64,000 nucleotides of DNA from the NCBI GenBank assembly GCA_963682025.1, contig OY821520.1, positions 184,848,746 through 184,912,745 on the forward strand. The letters run 5' to 3'. The notes below the pieces were generated by a model. The model had not been told where the DNA came from. It was given only the letters and a program-made list of their open reading frames with translations, and made no database searches. This stretch comes from Cordilura impudica. Lineage: Eukaryota > Arthropoda > Insecta > Diptera > Scathophagidae. Positions 10,580 through 23,231 of the stretch are shown piece after piece. Position 1 is the first letter of the stretch, and each line of letters begins with the position of its first letter. Position numbers and translations under genes: made by a program.

Positions 10580-12290
10580 CTGCATTTAACTTAAGTGTGC
10601 AATAACACATAACTACAAATCAATTCCATTTTATCATAATTTTAAGGATTCGGTTGGATATTTATGAAAAAGTTTATTTAATGAGCATATCGATGAAAAT
10701 ATACAAAAGCCTTACATTTACAGAAAAATATGCAAAAATATTGAACTAAAAAACGTTGGCATTTTATGGTTATTTATTTATTCATTCGTATGAAAATTTT
10801 TGAAAAAGATCTATTTTTATAAAAATATGACAAAAAAATCTTATAGTAAAATATGAAAATATATGAATAATACAAGCACTAACACGAAAAACGTGTAATA
10901 TATCCGTATCTTAATGAAAATATACAAAAGCACAATATCAAAGCAAAAAAATGTGTGATGTGATTTTTGAAAATGATCAATAAGTGAGTTTTTTGCTAAA
11001 ACTGGTTAAAGCAATATATGCAAAAATTGGCATAATGTGAACAAAAAATTATTAATATGTTAAAGGATACATATGTATGTATATGGAAGTTTCCATGAAA
11101 ATATGCAAAAGTATGCATTTAAAGCATAATATGCAAAAATATGCAGCTCCAAATCAGTGTAATTTTATTATAAATTATTGAAGATGATTGATATTTATAA
11201 AAAAAATGTCAGTAAATGTGATGAAAATATAAAAAAAATTAATTTATAGCAAAAAATTAAAAAAAAATTATAAATGGGTATTTTGATAGAATAAAATTGC
11301 GAAAATTAAAGCAAAATATGCAACAGGAAATCGATACTATTACATAGTACATTTAATGACGAGTATTTTAACGAAAATATTCAAAATCATGCATTATAAA
11401 ACATATCCATAATATGAACACAAAAATAATTTATAAGAAGTTCACGATATGAGCATTTTCATGGAAATATGCACTTAAAGCAAAATATGCACAAATATGA
11501 AACTGCAAATCAATGTCGTTTAATTTTAAGTTATTAATGCGGATAGATATTTATAAAAAAATGTCAATAAATGTGATTTTCATGAAAATATGCAACTAAA
11601 AAATTTATTTATAGCAAAATATGAAAAAAAATTTAAAATTAAAACAAAAAATGACTAACATGAAAAAGTTCAATAAACTGCCACTTTCAAAAAAAAAAAA
11701 AATTGCGAAAACATTAATTTAGCAAATTTACTGATGAACTTTGCAAGATCATAAATTTATAGCAAAATTTGCAAAAAAAAAAAAAAAAAAACAAAACAAT
11801 TCCATTAAAAAAATCAAACCTTTAAATCAAGAAAAGCAACTTTAAATTAATGCCATTTTATTAAAAATTACTGATAACTGATAGATATTCATACAAAATT
11901 TAAATTAGAGTGATATTGAAAATATATGAAAATATACAAAACCAAGCATTTAGAACAAAATATATAAAATATATAAAATAAGTTAAACAGATAAACGTAT
12001 TGATGAAAACATGCAAAAACATTTGTTATAGCAAAATAAGAAAAAATATGCATAATTTGGAAACAAAAATTAATAATACGAAAAGTTCAAGTTTAGCAAA
12101 TTATGCACAAATATGCATAATTTGAACACAAAAGTGATTAAAATAAAAAAGCTCAATAATTGGGCTTTTTGATACCAATATGCAAAAAATTGAATTTTAA
12201 TCAAAATATGCAAAAATATGCTGCCAAAAATAGGTTTCATTTTACTTTTAATTAATTGATTCGGATAAATATCTTCATGTAATTTCTTGC
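10580..12290. repeat. degenerate AT-rich tandem array (about 350-bp higher unit)
   Basis: The words GAAAATATGCAAAA and AGCAAAATATGCAAAAATATGC recur throughout. A larger block with CAAATCAATTCCATTTTA followed by GATAGATATTTATAAAAA recurs near 10616, 11150, 11508, 11848 and 12226, usually 340-380 bp apart. Copies are strongly diverged with many indels. No protein is encoded. It looks like an old satellite derived from internal expansion of a smaller motif. Confidence 0.65.
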
Positions 12291-13429
12291 CCTAATGATG
12301 TCTTTTGCTATTTTTCACATAACTTTTTGACCCATTGATCGATTTTGTCAATATTCAATATCAAACTGCTCTCACTAATTCCAAAGCCAAAAACTAACAA
12401 TCTCTGACCATACTGAAAGGCGATAACAACATCGCTTTTTATTGCCATTAATACCATTACAAACAGAATGACCAACATGTATAAAACCCTTGACTCTACT
12501 GTGGAGGTTATAAATTTGAAAAAATAAATTAAACTACAAATATTAAAATTTTGAATAAAAATGTATATCATTTTGCACCAGTAAGCAATATTCGCAGCAG
12601 GAAACTGTTTACCAAATCAATTGTTAACAAACAATAAAGGATTTGGGCTTGTAAAGATTGGGGAATGTCTTTTCTTTTATTTACTGAACAAACAACATTA
12701 AGCAAATGCTAATAAATTCATTGTAGTGTTTCCAACGTTTTAATTAAATAGCTAAATAGCATAAAATTTAACATTGAACATTAAATGAACATTTTCTTTT
12801 ATTTCTAAGACAGCATGCAAAATTACAATTAATTCCTACAATTAATATTTATTAACAGAATTTATTTAACCCAGAAAAAGGAAAAAAACTATTCGTTTAT
12901 AGATTTTACCATAGGGACCAACAAATTGGCAGTTTTACCTCTAGTTATATCATGTGTAAAAGATACATAACTTAAATGGGGATATACATAGACTCGTATG
13001 TAGAGATATTTGTATGACCGGGAATAAGCATATGGAAATTGTTAAGTTGTACTAGGAACACACTATGCGTGTCTTTCAACTATCAATACCAGGAAGACAT
13101 AAATTTTGTGTAGGGTTTTGTTCGGTGGGAATAAAGGTACCTATTCGAACAGCACTATGAAAATAAATTAACGCAGTAAAAGCTATTTTTAAATTTACAT
13201 GTATGTACGCGTATAAATTTGAAGTTAAAACTTTAACTGATATAAAAATTTATACAGAAATACATATAAAGTGCAAAGAATCAATTATAACGCAAGGACC
13301 AATTTTCCGAAAATACTTTTCTAAGTATTTTCTTAAATAATGTTTACTTGGACTGAAGGAATGAATTGCTGAAACTTGACCAAATAGTGTAGTGAAAAAA
13401 GTACTTCTTCCAAGTTTTTATATTTTTAA
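12291..13429. other. unassigned AT-rich DNA
   Basis: I see no transposon ends, gene motifs or clear tandem units. The longest frames are under 90 codons, with compositions expected of random AT-rich DNA. Confidence 0.4.
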
Positions 13430-14227
13430 TTTTTATACCCTATACCACTATGTGGTTTGGGTATAATGACTTTGTGCTGCTGTTTGTAACTACCAAAAAT
13501 ATTTGACCTAGACCCATCTTTTATTATACCGATCGAATCAGAATCACTGTCAGATTCAATTTAACGATGTCTGTCCGTCCGTCCGTCCGTCTGTGTGTCC
13601 ATATAAACCTTTTTATCAAACTGCAGGTCGCAAATATAAATATATTTTAATGAAATTTGCCATATAAGCTGCTATCGGCCATAGAATGAACGCTACTGAA
13701 ATTGGTGAAATTCGGTCCATATTCAGACCTACTCCCCATACAAATGACCCCTATGAAATCGACATAAATTGCCATAAGATCCAAGTTATCATACAGATCT
13801 CAGTCAAATTGGGTTTGTATGTGTTTATTATATCCGTTAATCAGTAGTCGAAAAATAATACCTATAGAACAATTCTTAATCATAGGCCCCATATAGAGCT
13901 GCTTCCCGATCTTCACTTAAATCTATCAAAAACAAAAATATTGCACTGATTCTTCTCAAATTTTGTTTGTATATATTTTTGCAAAATACAAGAGACTTTA
14001 CCAAACGTGATCAGGATCGGTCCATTTTTGGACCTAGTCCCCATCTAAATATGAAATCCGATATAAACTTTTTTATATCTGCAGCCAAAAAAATTGATAA
14101 CAATGCCATTCAAAGTTGGTTTATTTTTATGCTCGATATCGAATTAGTTGGACCGAAGAGATAGGGTCTCTAAACCATGGTATAGGGTATCGTATATCCG
14201 TCTAGACCGAATATAATTTCTTACTTG
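13430..14227 (+). mobile_element. HINE/DINE-1-like repeat, copy A
   Basis: It opens TTTTTATACCCTATACCACTA, has GTCCGTCCGTCCGTCTG near 13572, and closes with CATGGTATAGGGTATCG, a damaged terminal palindrome (CCGTCTAGACCG) and TTTCTTACTTG. The 5' and 3' subterminal repeats are inverted copies of each other. Compared with copies D to G it carries scattered substitutions, mainly in the palindrome. It has no functional coding capacity. Confidence 0.88.
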
Positions 14228-15989
14228 GTTAAATAGATTTATGAAGCAGTTTTTATAGGACTAAAAATGCACATGAAATTTTTTATTTAACGAAATTTTC
14301 CTAAAACCAACGGAATTCAAATTGAAAGAATTAATTAAATATGCGAAAATTTTTTATCGAAATTTAGGAAAAACCTTCGTAGAAATTAAAAAAAAATATA
14401 TTAAATTATTTTTCATAATATTTATGAAACTTTCATAAAATTGAAGAAACGTTTACAAAATAAATAGTATTTTGTGACAGTATTTAAATTTATAGTTCAT
14501 AGAACTTTCAATATATTTGTGATTAAGAAATAACTTATTATTAAAAAAAAAACTTTGTTAGTAATTAAAAAGTTTAAGTTAAGTATTTTTCATAAAATAT
14601 ACACATGCAATTTTTCATAACATATATGAAACTTGTCATTATATTATTGAATGTAGTGGCCTTTTAAATTTGATTTAAAGTTTCATAGTAATAAAAAAAA
14701 ATATAAATTACACTGTACAACAATCCAATAATTTTTAATTGTTATATTAAACTTTAAATTCTAATACAATTTGTATATAAAGTTAATTATTTTTTCTCTT
14801 TTGCCCAGTATTTATTACGATTTCTACTTTTTTTTATATATATAAAAGTAATGATGGTTTTTTTATAGAACCAATTTATTTCTTTCTGAAAAATATATTA
14901 CACTGTATAATAAATTTCAGATTGTTGTACAGTGCTTCTTTTTCATAAAGTTGTAAAATACTTTTCTAACGTTTATGCAACTATTCATGAAATTTGTGAA
15001 TTTAAAGAATAGCTTCATTTGAGAGAGTTAAGGTAGTATTTTTTGGAGGTATCTCCATATATTAGGCCATATATTGGCACAATAATGCAATAATTACAAA
15101 TGATATTCTTTAAATTTTACTCAGCTGAATAGTTTATTTTGTAAATGAGTGTAAGTTTAACAGGCAAGACAGCAGGACAGACGGACGGACAGATTTATAC
15201 AATTTTTATAGTTTAATGAATAGCTGCCTTGTATTTTATGATAAATTTTATTGTAATTGAAAAACTAAAATAAAAATTTAAACTTTATGACACCTTTCAT
15301 AAAATTTATGCATGAAGGAAAGCAAACGGTTTTTCTTAATATTTATGAAACTTGTATATAATATTAAGATTTTTTATTTTTTTAAATATTAATTTTTTAA
15401 ACAGTTTTATAATAATTCAATAAAACTGAAAATATTTTTTATAATATGTATGAAAAGTTGCATTTTATTTAAGAAAATGTACAATAAATTTATGAATTCA
15501 TTTTTAGTTTTACTGCGAAAAGTCTCATACTAATTTAACAACGTTTAGTAAATTATTTAATAAATTTATAAAACTTTTCATCAATGAAAGTTAAAACAGT
15601 AATTAAGGTTTCGAATATATAAATAATAAATTAACAAATAAATTTTCAAAATAATATAGAGACTTTGCATAACATTTATGAAACTTTTCATTTAATTTCT
15701 TAATTTCATTAATAACTTCCCTAAAAAAATAAAAATAAATAAATGACATTTCATAAAATATTAACAAATGTATTAACTTATCAAAAGCTTTAGTATAGGA
15801 AAAAATTTAAAAATTATTTTTCATTATAATCATGAAACCTTCATATAATTTATGCAACCTTTTATTACAAAAGATCTTACATATAGAAAGAAATATTTTA
15901 TGGAAGTTTTGTAATAGTTAAAAAATAATATTACATATTTTATAAAATTTATGAAAATTTTCCTGAAAAATTTAAGCCTTGTGATAAAA
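14228..15989. repeat. AT-rich DNA with recurrent TTTCATAAAATTTATGAAAC words
   Basis: A roughly palindromic word of the form TTTCATAAAATTTATGAAAC recurs with mutations near 14410, 14590, 15290, 15340, 15430, 15670, 15750, 15830 and 15940. Spacing is irregular. A GACA-rich scrap at 15168-15200 may be a remnant of the (GTCY)n repeat family. A 70-bp stretch near 14745-14815 resembles 20925-21000. No gene recognised. Confidence 0.5.
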
Positions 15990-17250
15990 ACTGTGGAGTG
16001 GGCTAACACTTTCTACTCAAATATATAAAAACATGTTCTGAAAATTCTTTTAGTTTTGCAATTTGAATAAACGTATGTATGTAGAGACTACGTTTTCAAA
16101 ATTTTAGAACATTCTGATTAAAAAATTGACGTGTAGAAACAACTACTCGAAAAAGATCAGAAATTCTTCATAAATGTCAATTTTTTTTTTTAATTTTTGC
16201 ACTGTAATGGACTATATTCCTAGATTACTTGTCAAAATTTTTAAACCGTTCCGACCAATATTGTGGCGCCGGCATGGTACTACTCTACTGATATTGAATG
16301 TGTGAAATATGCTTTTGTTTGTATTGATGCTATTTTCCAGAAAATTTTCCACAATACCTTAATAAAAAAATAATATTCCTTAGAGCTGTATACATAAATA
16401 GAATACTTCCTTCAAGTTACAAAGCATTCCACAAAAAATTAAAGCTTGGATGAAATTCTACTCGACGAAGAACAGAAAATAAAGAATTAAAAAAAATACT
16501 TTTTTCAATACCCACAATTGACCATATTCACAGATTACTTATTCCGATTAAAATTAAACTCAGGACGATACAAATAAAAATGTGTAAAAATTTGCTTCTT
16601 TTTCAACTTTGAGATAATTTTACACAAAATGTTCTGTTTGCAGTTGCAAATTCATGGACATAATTTTCTTAAAATTTGAAAGCATTCCGACATTAGTTGC
16701 GCTGTTGGCGAACTACTATTTGAAACAGTTCAACCAATTTACATACAAATGTATATAAACATTTATTCCAGGGCAGTTTGACGTCAAAAATAATGCCAAA
16801 AAATTTATACAAATTGTTACAAATTTATGTAAATTTAAAGTTGGGAGGTGGGCGAAATACTACTCGAAATAGATCAGAAATTGAAAAATCAACAAAAAAA
16901 AATTAGTTATGTTATATTCAAAAACTTAACATTTTATAGCATTTCAACCAAAATTGAACTGTTGGCGAATTACTGCTCGAAAAAAATCAGCTAGTTTCAA
17001 TACAAATGTATGAAAAAGTGCACTCCAAGCAAGTTTGAGATCGATTTACGAAAAATATTTAACGAACACATGGTACAAAGTTTTCCTCCTTAAAGTTACA
17101 AATACAAGATTATGACCAAAATTGTGCTATTGGCGAACTACTACTCGCAAAATGTCAGTCACCTTCGATGAAAAATTGAGAAAATAAGCTTCTTGTTTGA
17201 TATTGTCATTATAAACAAAATTTTCCAAAAGGTCGTGATAAAATATTTTG
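15990..17250. repeat. degenerate tandem repeat (about 100-250 bp spacing)
   Basis: A block like TTGGCGAACTACTACTCG followed by AAAAAGATCAG recurs near 16005, 16125, 16270, 16455, 16705, 16865, 16965 and 17130, each with nearby words such as AGTTACAAAGCATTCC and ACAAATGTATG. Divergence is high. Similar words reappear after 18390, so the retrotransposon relic at 17253-18382 seems to have landed inside this array. Confidence 0.55.
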
Positions 17251-17252
17251 TT

Positions 17253-18382
17253 ATAAGTTGTTAATCGATCGTGTGTGGCACGAAGCATTGATATCAAAGC
17301 TTATTGCATTTGGGGTCGGTAATGACTTCTCTCGATTTGTATCAAGTTTTCTCAGAAACCGAACAATACGTGTTGTTATTGATGGGGTCTCATCTAATGA
17401 GTTTCAGCTTAACTCAGGGGTACCCCAAGGTTCCGTTTTTTCTCCTTCCCTTTTCCTTACCTTTCTAAACAACCTTCCTGGTCAAACGTTTAATTCTATT
17501 AATTGTAGCCAAGCCTCTTGGCGGTTGGGGGCAGAAGGCAGACAATGAATGACACACTCAATCAAGAGCTGTTAAAAATCTCCGAGTGGGGTTAAGCGAA
17601 TAGGGTTGATTTTAATACGCTGAAGACTCAATGCTGTATGTTGACCCATAGGGCCATGGAATCAACAATGTCATCTGTATATATGGGTGGGAATCGGATA
17701 CTCTTGACGTTCTACGCATGAGAATTCAATGTGATGTTCGTTGGAACGAGCATGTTTTTGAAGTGTCGAAAGAAGCATTCAAGTGTCTTGGTTTTCTAAA
17801 ACGGTGTAAAAATTACTTCACTCCTTCTAATCTCCTTGAAATCTATACCACTTACATCCGACCGAAAATGGAATACAACTCCCATATATGGGCAGGAGCT
17901 TCAAAGTCTATTTTGGAGCTACTGGACCGTGTGCAAAGGAGGACGTTGATGCTCATCAATGACAGTAGAGTATCCAATTCTATTGACTCATTGGAACAAC
18001 GTCGGAATGTGGGTTGTGTATCACTGTTCTATAGATATTACCATGGGAAATGTTCTTCTGAGATTAGCGAACTTATTCCAAGTGCCCGAGTTTCGGTTCA
18101 CTCTACCCGCTTCTCTAGTAGATCACATCCGTTTGTAGTTTATTGTCCAGTTGACTGCACAACGCATTACAGAGAGAATTCGTCTATCAGTCGAATTAGT
18201 CGTATGTGGAATAAACTCCCCGCAGAGGTCTTTCCTGACAGTTATAATCTAACAAAATTTAAGTCAAATATCCACAAACACTACTACCTCTTTTCTCCTT
18301 CCCATAACCTATTTTCCTGAGATCAACACAATGCACTGCATTTGTAGGGGGCATCCCCTGAGTGTTGGTTAATAAAAAAAAA
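17253..18382 (+). pseudogene. non-LTR reverse transcriptase relic lacking the YADD block
   Basis: 17258-17548 encodes RVWHEALISKLIAFGVGNDF and GVPQGSV, the RT blocks before the active site. 17718-18320 encodes the C-terminal part (MRIQCDVRWNEHVFEVSKEA, YIRPKMEYNSHIWAGAS, RMWNKLPAEVFP). Between them the catalytic Y/F-A-D-D block is absent: sequence passes from the LPGQTFN block to an out-of-frame stretch near 17505, so a deletion removed it. The copy is 5'-truncated and ends in a short A run after GAGTGTTGGTTAATA. It cannot be active. The clade is uncertain (CR1/Jockey-like). Confidence 0.75.
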
Positions 18383-21004
18383 TGAGTAAAAAAGGTATCT
18401 CACTTCAATATTCAAAGCATTCCGCGAAATGTTACTCTAAAGAGATTATTTACTTATAAAGTATCATAATTTATATGGTATATGTAAATTCTTATATTTA
18501 GTACTTTGAGTTGCATCAGAGGAAAGGTTACCTTATATTAGCAGTTTACACTAATTTGAATGACAATTGTGGTAGTTCAAACATTTTCCCGCCTAACGGG
18601 GCCGTGGATATTTTAAAATTACTTTAACTTAATATAGACTAAATATTCACTAAAAACCTATTTATTTTAATTTTTTTTAATATTAATAATTGTGAATATA
18701 AAATTATTTAAAAATTTGCATAGCAATCCTAACAAAAAACTAGTGCACAATTCATGTGAGTTGTTGTGCCCAAGCGGGAAATGTCAACTACGACGTTTAT
18801 TTTTCGAGATATAAGCGATAATATTTTCCCACCAATCTTTTACATTCTCAAATTTGGGAACCATAAAAATAGTTAGCCCACAATTCAAGTGGGGTGTTCC
18901 CAAAAAGGTGCCACTTTTCTCCACAACGTTTACTTTTCGTGATCTAAGCGATTTTTTTTCAATCTGGGTAGCCAAACAAAAAGAAATATTTAATGAAAAT
19001 TTCATTGGCTGATATTTAGGAACCAATTCTTGCTTTATAGTATTTTAATATTTACCCCTTAAGGTAAATGCCAAGAAAATAATATATATTTTTATATTTT
19101 GCGATAAATTTATAAGCACGCATATAAAAAGCTGCCCATATGAGTAAAAACGTAAATAAAATACGGAAAACTATCATATGTAAACACGCATATCGCACAC
19201 TTGTTAGCATAAACCCCTTAAATAAATGAATAAATTGTGAAAGAAACAATATTTGAAAAAAAACAGAGAAAATTCCAATAAACTTATTTGCACACGAAAA
19301 TTACTTCATGAAAAAATAATTGTACATGGAAAAAAGAAAGTAACACATAAACAAATAACAAAAAAAAAAAAACAAACTAATATTTAATGCCATAGAATTG
19401 TGTGAATTGTAAAATCATTTTACACGCACATAGGTATTAAATGCAAAAAAAAGGGCAACATACAAAAATCACTTGTGTGTAAAGACGAAGGACAGAAAAA
19501 TGGGGGCCGTAACAGTGGTAGTGAATTACAGGGTAATCAAGTACTAGGGGATTTCTTATTCATATTTCTAAAGTATGTTTGTAATATTTTATTAATAAAC
19601 ATATTTCTTTTTCCATACATACTCGTATACGAATATCAATTTGCTGTTGCTAAAGAAAATTCCTTAACACTCTCTTATGAATATAAATCACTTTTCACGA
19701 AGCTACACCAAATGTCATATATGATTTACTGGCATATGCTTGGATTACCATTTATATGATTTCTTTATATATTATATGTTAACTAACTAAAGCATCAAAT
19801 TATAGAATAATAACTCACTCAAAAGACCTTACTGCAATAATATACATATTTAGATACATATGTCTGCCATCTAGTACTTCTTAACAGTAGGTTTTATGAT
19901 GTAAATTTGCAATCAAAAAAAATCAGATCAAGTAAAAACAACAAATGAATCGAAAGTCAGCAAATTATAAAGTTATTTGTGCACTTTAATAAATCATGGA
20001 CAATATAAAGTTAACAACAATGGCAACCTTGTCAAACACTGCTTTTTTTATTGAACATATTTATTAGAAATTTAACAACATTAAAATCATTTTTTATAAA
20101 TTCAAACAATAACCATTATCTTCTCACCCCTATCTCTCTATAATATGTTCCTATTACCCATTAACCATCGACTTTAGCACTTTCTCCATTGTGCCACTCT
20201 CCATTTCGAAATTAATTTCATTCTTGCCGTCTTAAGCAACGTTGCAAAAGAAAGCTGGCCAACAAAACATTTTCCACAAAATTGTTTTTCTTATTCTTAT
20301 TTGCCATTGTCAACATTTTCGATGATTTTAATGCTTTTATTTTCTTTTCTTCATAATGTCGCATCATTTCTCATATTTATGTATGGTGCCCTGTAGTTAT
20401 CTACGGTAATTGTGAGTAAGCTAAGTATTGTCTCACACGAATTCTTTTAAATTGATGCTGAGCCATCAATATATAAAAGAGAAAAAACACACACCCAGCA
20501 CTGTCAATAGAATGGGGTACAAAAAAATTTCTACAATTTAAATCGTTTCGTCGTCTTATAAGTCCACTTAAAATGCAACACAATACGATATTTAAATTGA
20601 AAAAGATTAAATATTTTTTTTTATTTCAACACACAGAACAAGATTTATATAAGTTTAAATTCATCTTTACCGAATCTTTGATACCCTCTCCAACTGTTTT
20701 GCAATCTTGATAAAGTTTTTAGCCTAAAAATTGGATTTTTAAAATCAAAAAATTGGATACATCAGCTTCCGAGGCGAATGTGGCCATGGTTATTGCATAC
20801 AGGGTGTGCCATCTTTTATGTCGGTATGTGAATACTAAATAACTTTAAAAAAAAAAGTAAGAACGAGTGTTAACTTTAATAACCTCCACCGGTGTCTTAA
20901 AGTCAATATTAGGACCACTGTTGGGTACGGTCATCATTTTAAATTCTAATACCATTTAAATTTAAAGTTAATTGTTTTTCATTTTTGACCTGTATTAACT
21001 ATAA
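18383..21004. other. mostly unassigned, possibly single-copy DNA
   Basis: Apart from a short local duplication at about 18747-18990 I see no transposon or gene. 20100-20400 is less repetitive and richer in pyrimidines than its surroundings and could be unique intergenic or intronic DNA. Frames here (for example 94 codons at 19475) show no family resemblance. Confidence 0.4.
18747..18990. repeat. diverged tandem duplication (about 130-bp unit)
   Basis: CACAATTCATGTGAGTTG... at about 18747 and CACAATTCAAGTGGGGTG... at about 18880 each lead into a matched stretch: ACGACGTTTATTTTTCG then AAGCGAT, versus ACAACGTTTACTTTTCG then AAGCGAT. Identity is moderate and there are two units. Confidence 0.55.
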
Positions 21005-21357
21005 CTAGCAGATTCCAGCCCTCGAAATTCAAGCGCAAATTCTAGGAGATTTTCTTTTTTTATTAAATAAAAACCAATTCACAAATCAACACAAAAAAAA
21101 AACAAACTCATTTTGATTACAAACACATTAACAAATTTAATAAACACATACATAGCATGGTATAATTTTATGTATATGTTAGTAGCAACTTTAAATGCAA
21201 TTTACTCAAAATAAAGGTAAAAATTTAATAATCTGTAAATCTGCAAAACGGCTAAAAAGAAATACCTTTCAAATAATATACGTTTGGTCAAAATCGGGAT
21301 AACAAACAGAACAAAACATCGGGCACAAGAAATCGCCTAGCCTATTAATATTATAGA
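21005..21357 (-). mobile_element. non-autonomous Helitron (353 bp)
   Basis: On the minus strand it starts A|TCTATAATATTAATAGGC and ends with a hairpin (GCGCTTGAA / TTTCGAGGGC) and CTAG|T. Flanking A and T match Helitron target preference and there is no duplication. It is colinear with the copies at 9230, 44315 and 58477 and has no reading frame of note. Confidence 0.84.
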
Positions 21358-22156
21358 TTTCATATTTATCGCTCTTTTTTTATAAAAATCCATGGTATCA
21401 TATGCCTCCTACTAATAATTACTGCATTTACGGACTAGAAATTATATCACTTTTACCATTTAATATTGGTCAACTAACTCAAGAATCTCAGGAAAATGAA
21501 AAACATAATGGTAAGGATGATGATGATGTAGATTATTATAATAAATTTAATGAATACTAATAATTTTAAAGTTAATGACGATTAAAATGATGAATTGCGA
21601 TTTCAAAAAAAACCCCAAACAATTAAATTTTTGTTCCAAAACTATTTCTTTCAATAGGTGATAAAATATCTGGAAATTCTTTGCAAACGTGTTAATTTTT
21701 CTTTACATTATTCAATACTATGAATTATATTTTTGAATTTCTTTATTTTTGTAACTTCATTCTAGAGAATATTTGTATTCCAAACATGATTTTTGAGAAT
21801 TTATACTCATTTGCCTCCAAAGTCAGATGAGATGCAAAAATTAAAGTAATAACTTTGTTTTAGAAAAATCGTTTTTTTTTTTTTTTGAAACGTGATCTCA
21901 GTTTAATTTTTTAATTGGTTTTAATTTCTTTTTGTTACATTAATTGTCCTTTTCCGTTATTAATTATTGTAAAAATAAAATATTTTTCATTGTTCTGTCG
22001 ATTGATTAACAAGAAAATGAAAAGATTTAGATTTTTAAAGTATGTTTTTTAATTTTACGTCCAGATAAATCAAAATAAAAATAGTTTTCATTTCCAGAGA
22101 TTGTCGTCTTTAATTTGATAGCCATATTGACATGTAGATGCAAATATTTAAATAAA
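21358..22156. other. unassigned AT-rich DNA
   Basis: No gene or transposon ends recognised. Bases about 22054-22165 resemble 26372-26492 on the other side of the retrotransposon, in the same orientation (see findings). Confidence 0.4.
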
Positions 22157-22173
22157 TTTTTAAATATTTGTAT

Positions 22174-22212
<39 letters not shown>

Positions 22213-22216
22213 TTTT
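22157..22216. repeat. (TTTA)n microsatellite, tail of the minus-strand retrotransposon
   Basis: About 13 TTTA units (TAAA on the minus strand) mark the 3' terminus of the element. Such tails are generated by template slippage at target-primed reverse transcription. Confidence 0.85.
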
Positions 22217-23231
22217 TTTACATCAGATACAGTAATTTATAACATCAGCTGGATTTGAAATATATTGTTACACGATCATTTAAATAATAATAATATAATT
22301 ATAATCTAATAATAATATTGATAATAAATAATAATAATAATAATATTAATAATAATAATAGTATTACAATTATTTTAATTGAAATAACTAACATTATTAA
22401 TAAAAAAATACTACAAACATAAGTTCAAAATTGTAACGACTTAAAATTAGAAGAAACACAGATCACATACCAAGAAGACATAACAAAAAAAAAAAAAACG
22501 CATAAAAACAAGGACACATTACAACATGGATACTTTACATATAATGGTAGACACAAACAAATAATTTTGAAATAGACAGAGCAGAGGTAGCAATAATGAA
22601 CAGCAACATCCGGGCGTCAGAACATCAGGAACATCAAAACATCAGGAACATAATTACCATGATCTGAAACATCAGGACACCAGGAAACATAATTAAATTA
22701 GGACTTCAGAACATCAAGAACTTAATTATATATGTCTGGAACATCAAGAACATAATTATATTGCACAGAAATATCAAGACAAAATATCATCAGAAACATC
22801 ATTAGATTGATCTGGAACATCACGACATCAGGAACATGAAATTGATAAGGAACATTAGGATATCAGGGACGAAATTAAAGTTGACATAACAAGAAACACA
22901 TAGCCACATGGTCACATTACAAAACGGACACATTACAACACAGATAGATTACATATACAGGTAGACACAGAGATAAAAGAGGTGGAATAAACACAAAACA
23001 ATCAACAAATAACTTATAATAGCCAGCAAAGTAGAGTAGTGATCAGGAACATCAGGAACACATTGAAATTGATCTGGAACATCAGGACATCCGAATATCA
23101 GGAACACAGATAAATTGATTAGGAACATGAGGGCATCAGGACCACAAATAAATGTGATCAGGAACATAATTAAAATTGACAGTAGGGTTAAACACGCTAC
23201 AGATATTGTAGTTCTATTTGGCAACCAATAA
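22217..23231 (-). repeat. 3' UTR with ACATCAGGA minisatellite and internal duplication
   Basis: From 22590 to 23170 the words ACATCAGGAACAT and ACATCAGGACATC recur many times, separated by AATTAAATTGATC-like spacers. A larger unit of about 410 bp is duplicated: GGACACATTACAACA...TAGACACA at about 22511 and again at about 22928. An (AAT)n-rich stretch lies at 22283-22375. Frames across this DNA are artefacts of the repeat. Confidence 0.72.

Noticed and set aside
12308..12571. 87-codon minus-strand frame
   Set aside because: No family motif; length is expected by chance in this much AT-rich DNA.
19475..19759. 94-codon plus-strand frame
   Set aside because: Hydrophobic AT-driven composition, no recognised motif, no splice or promoter context, and interrupted similarity to nothing seen elsewhere.
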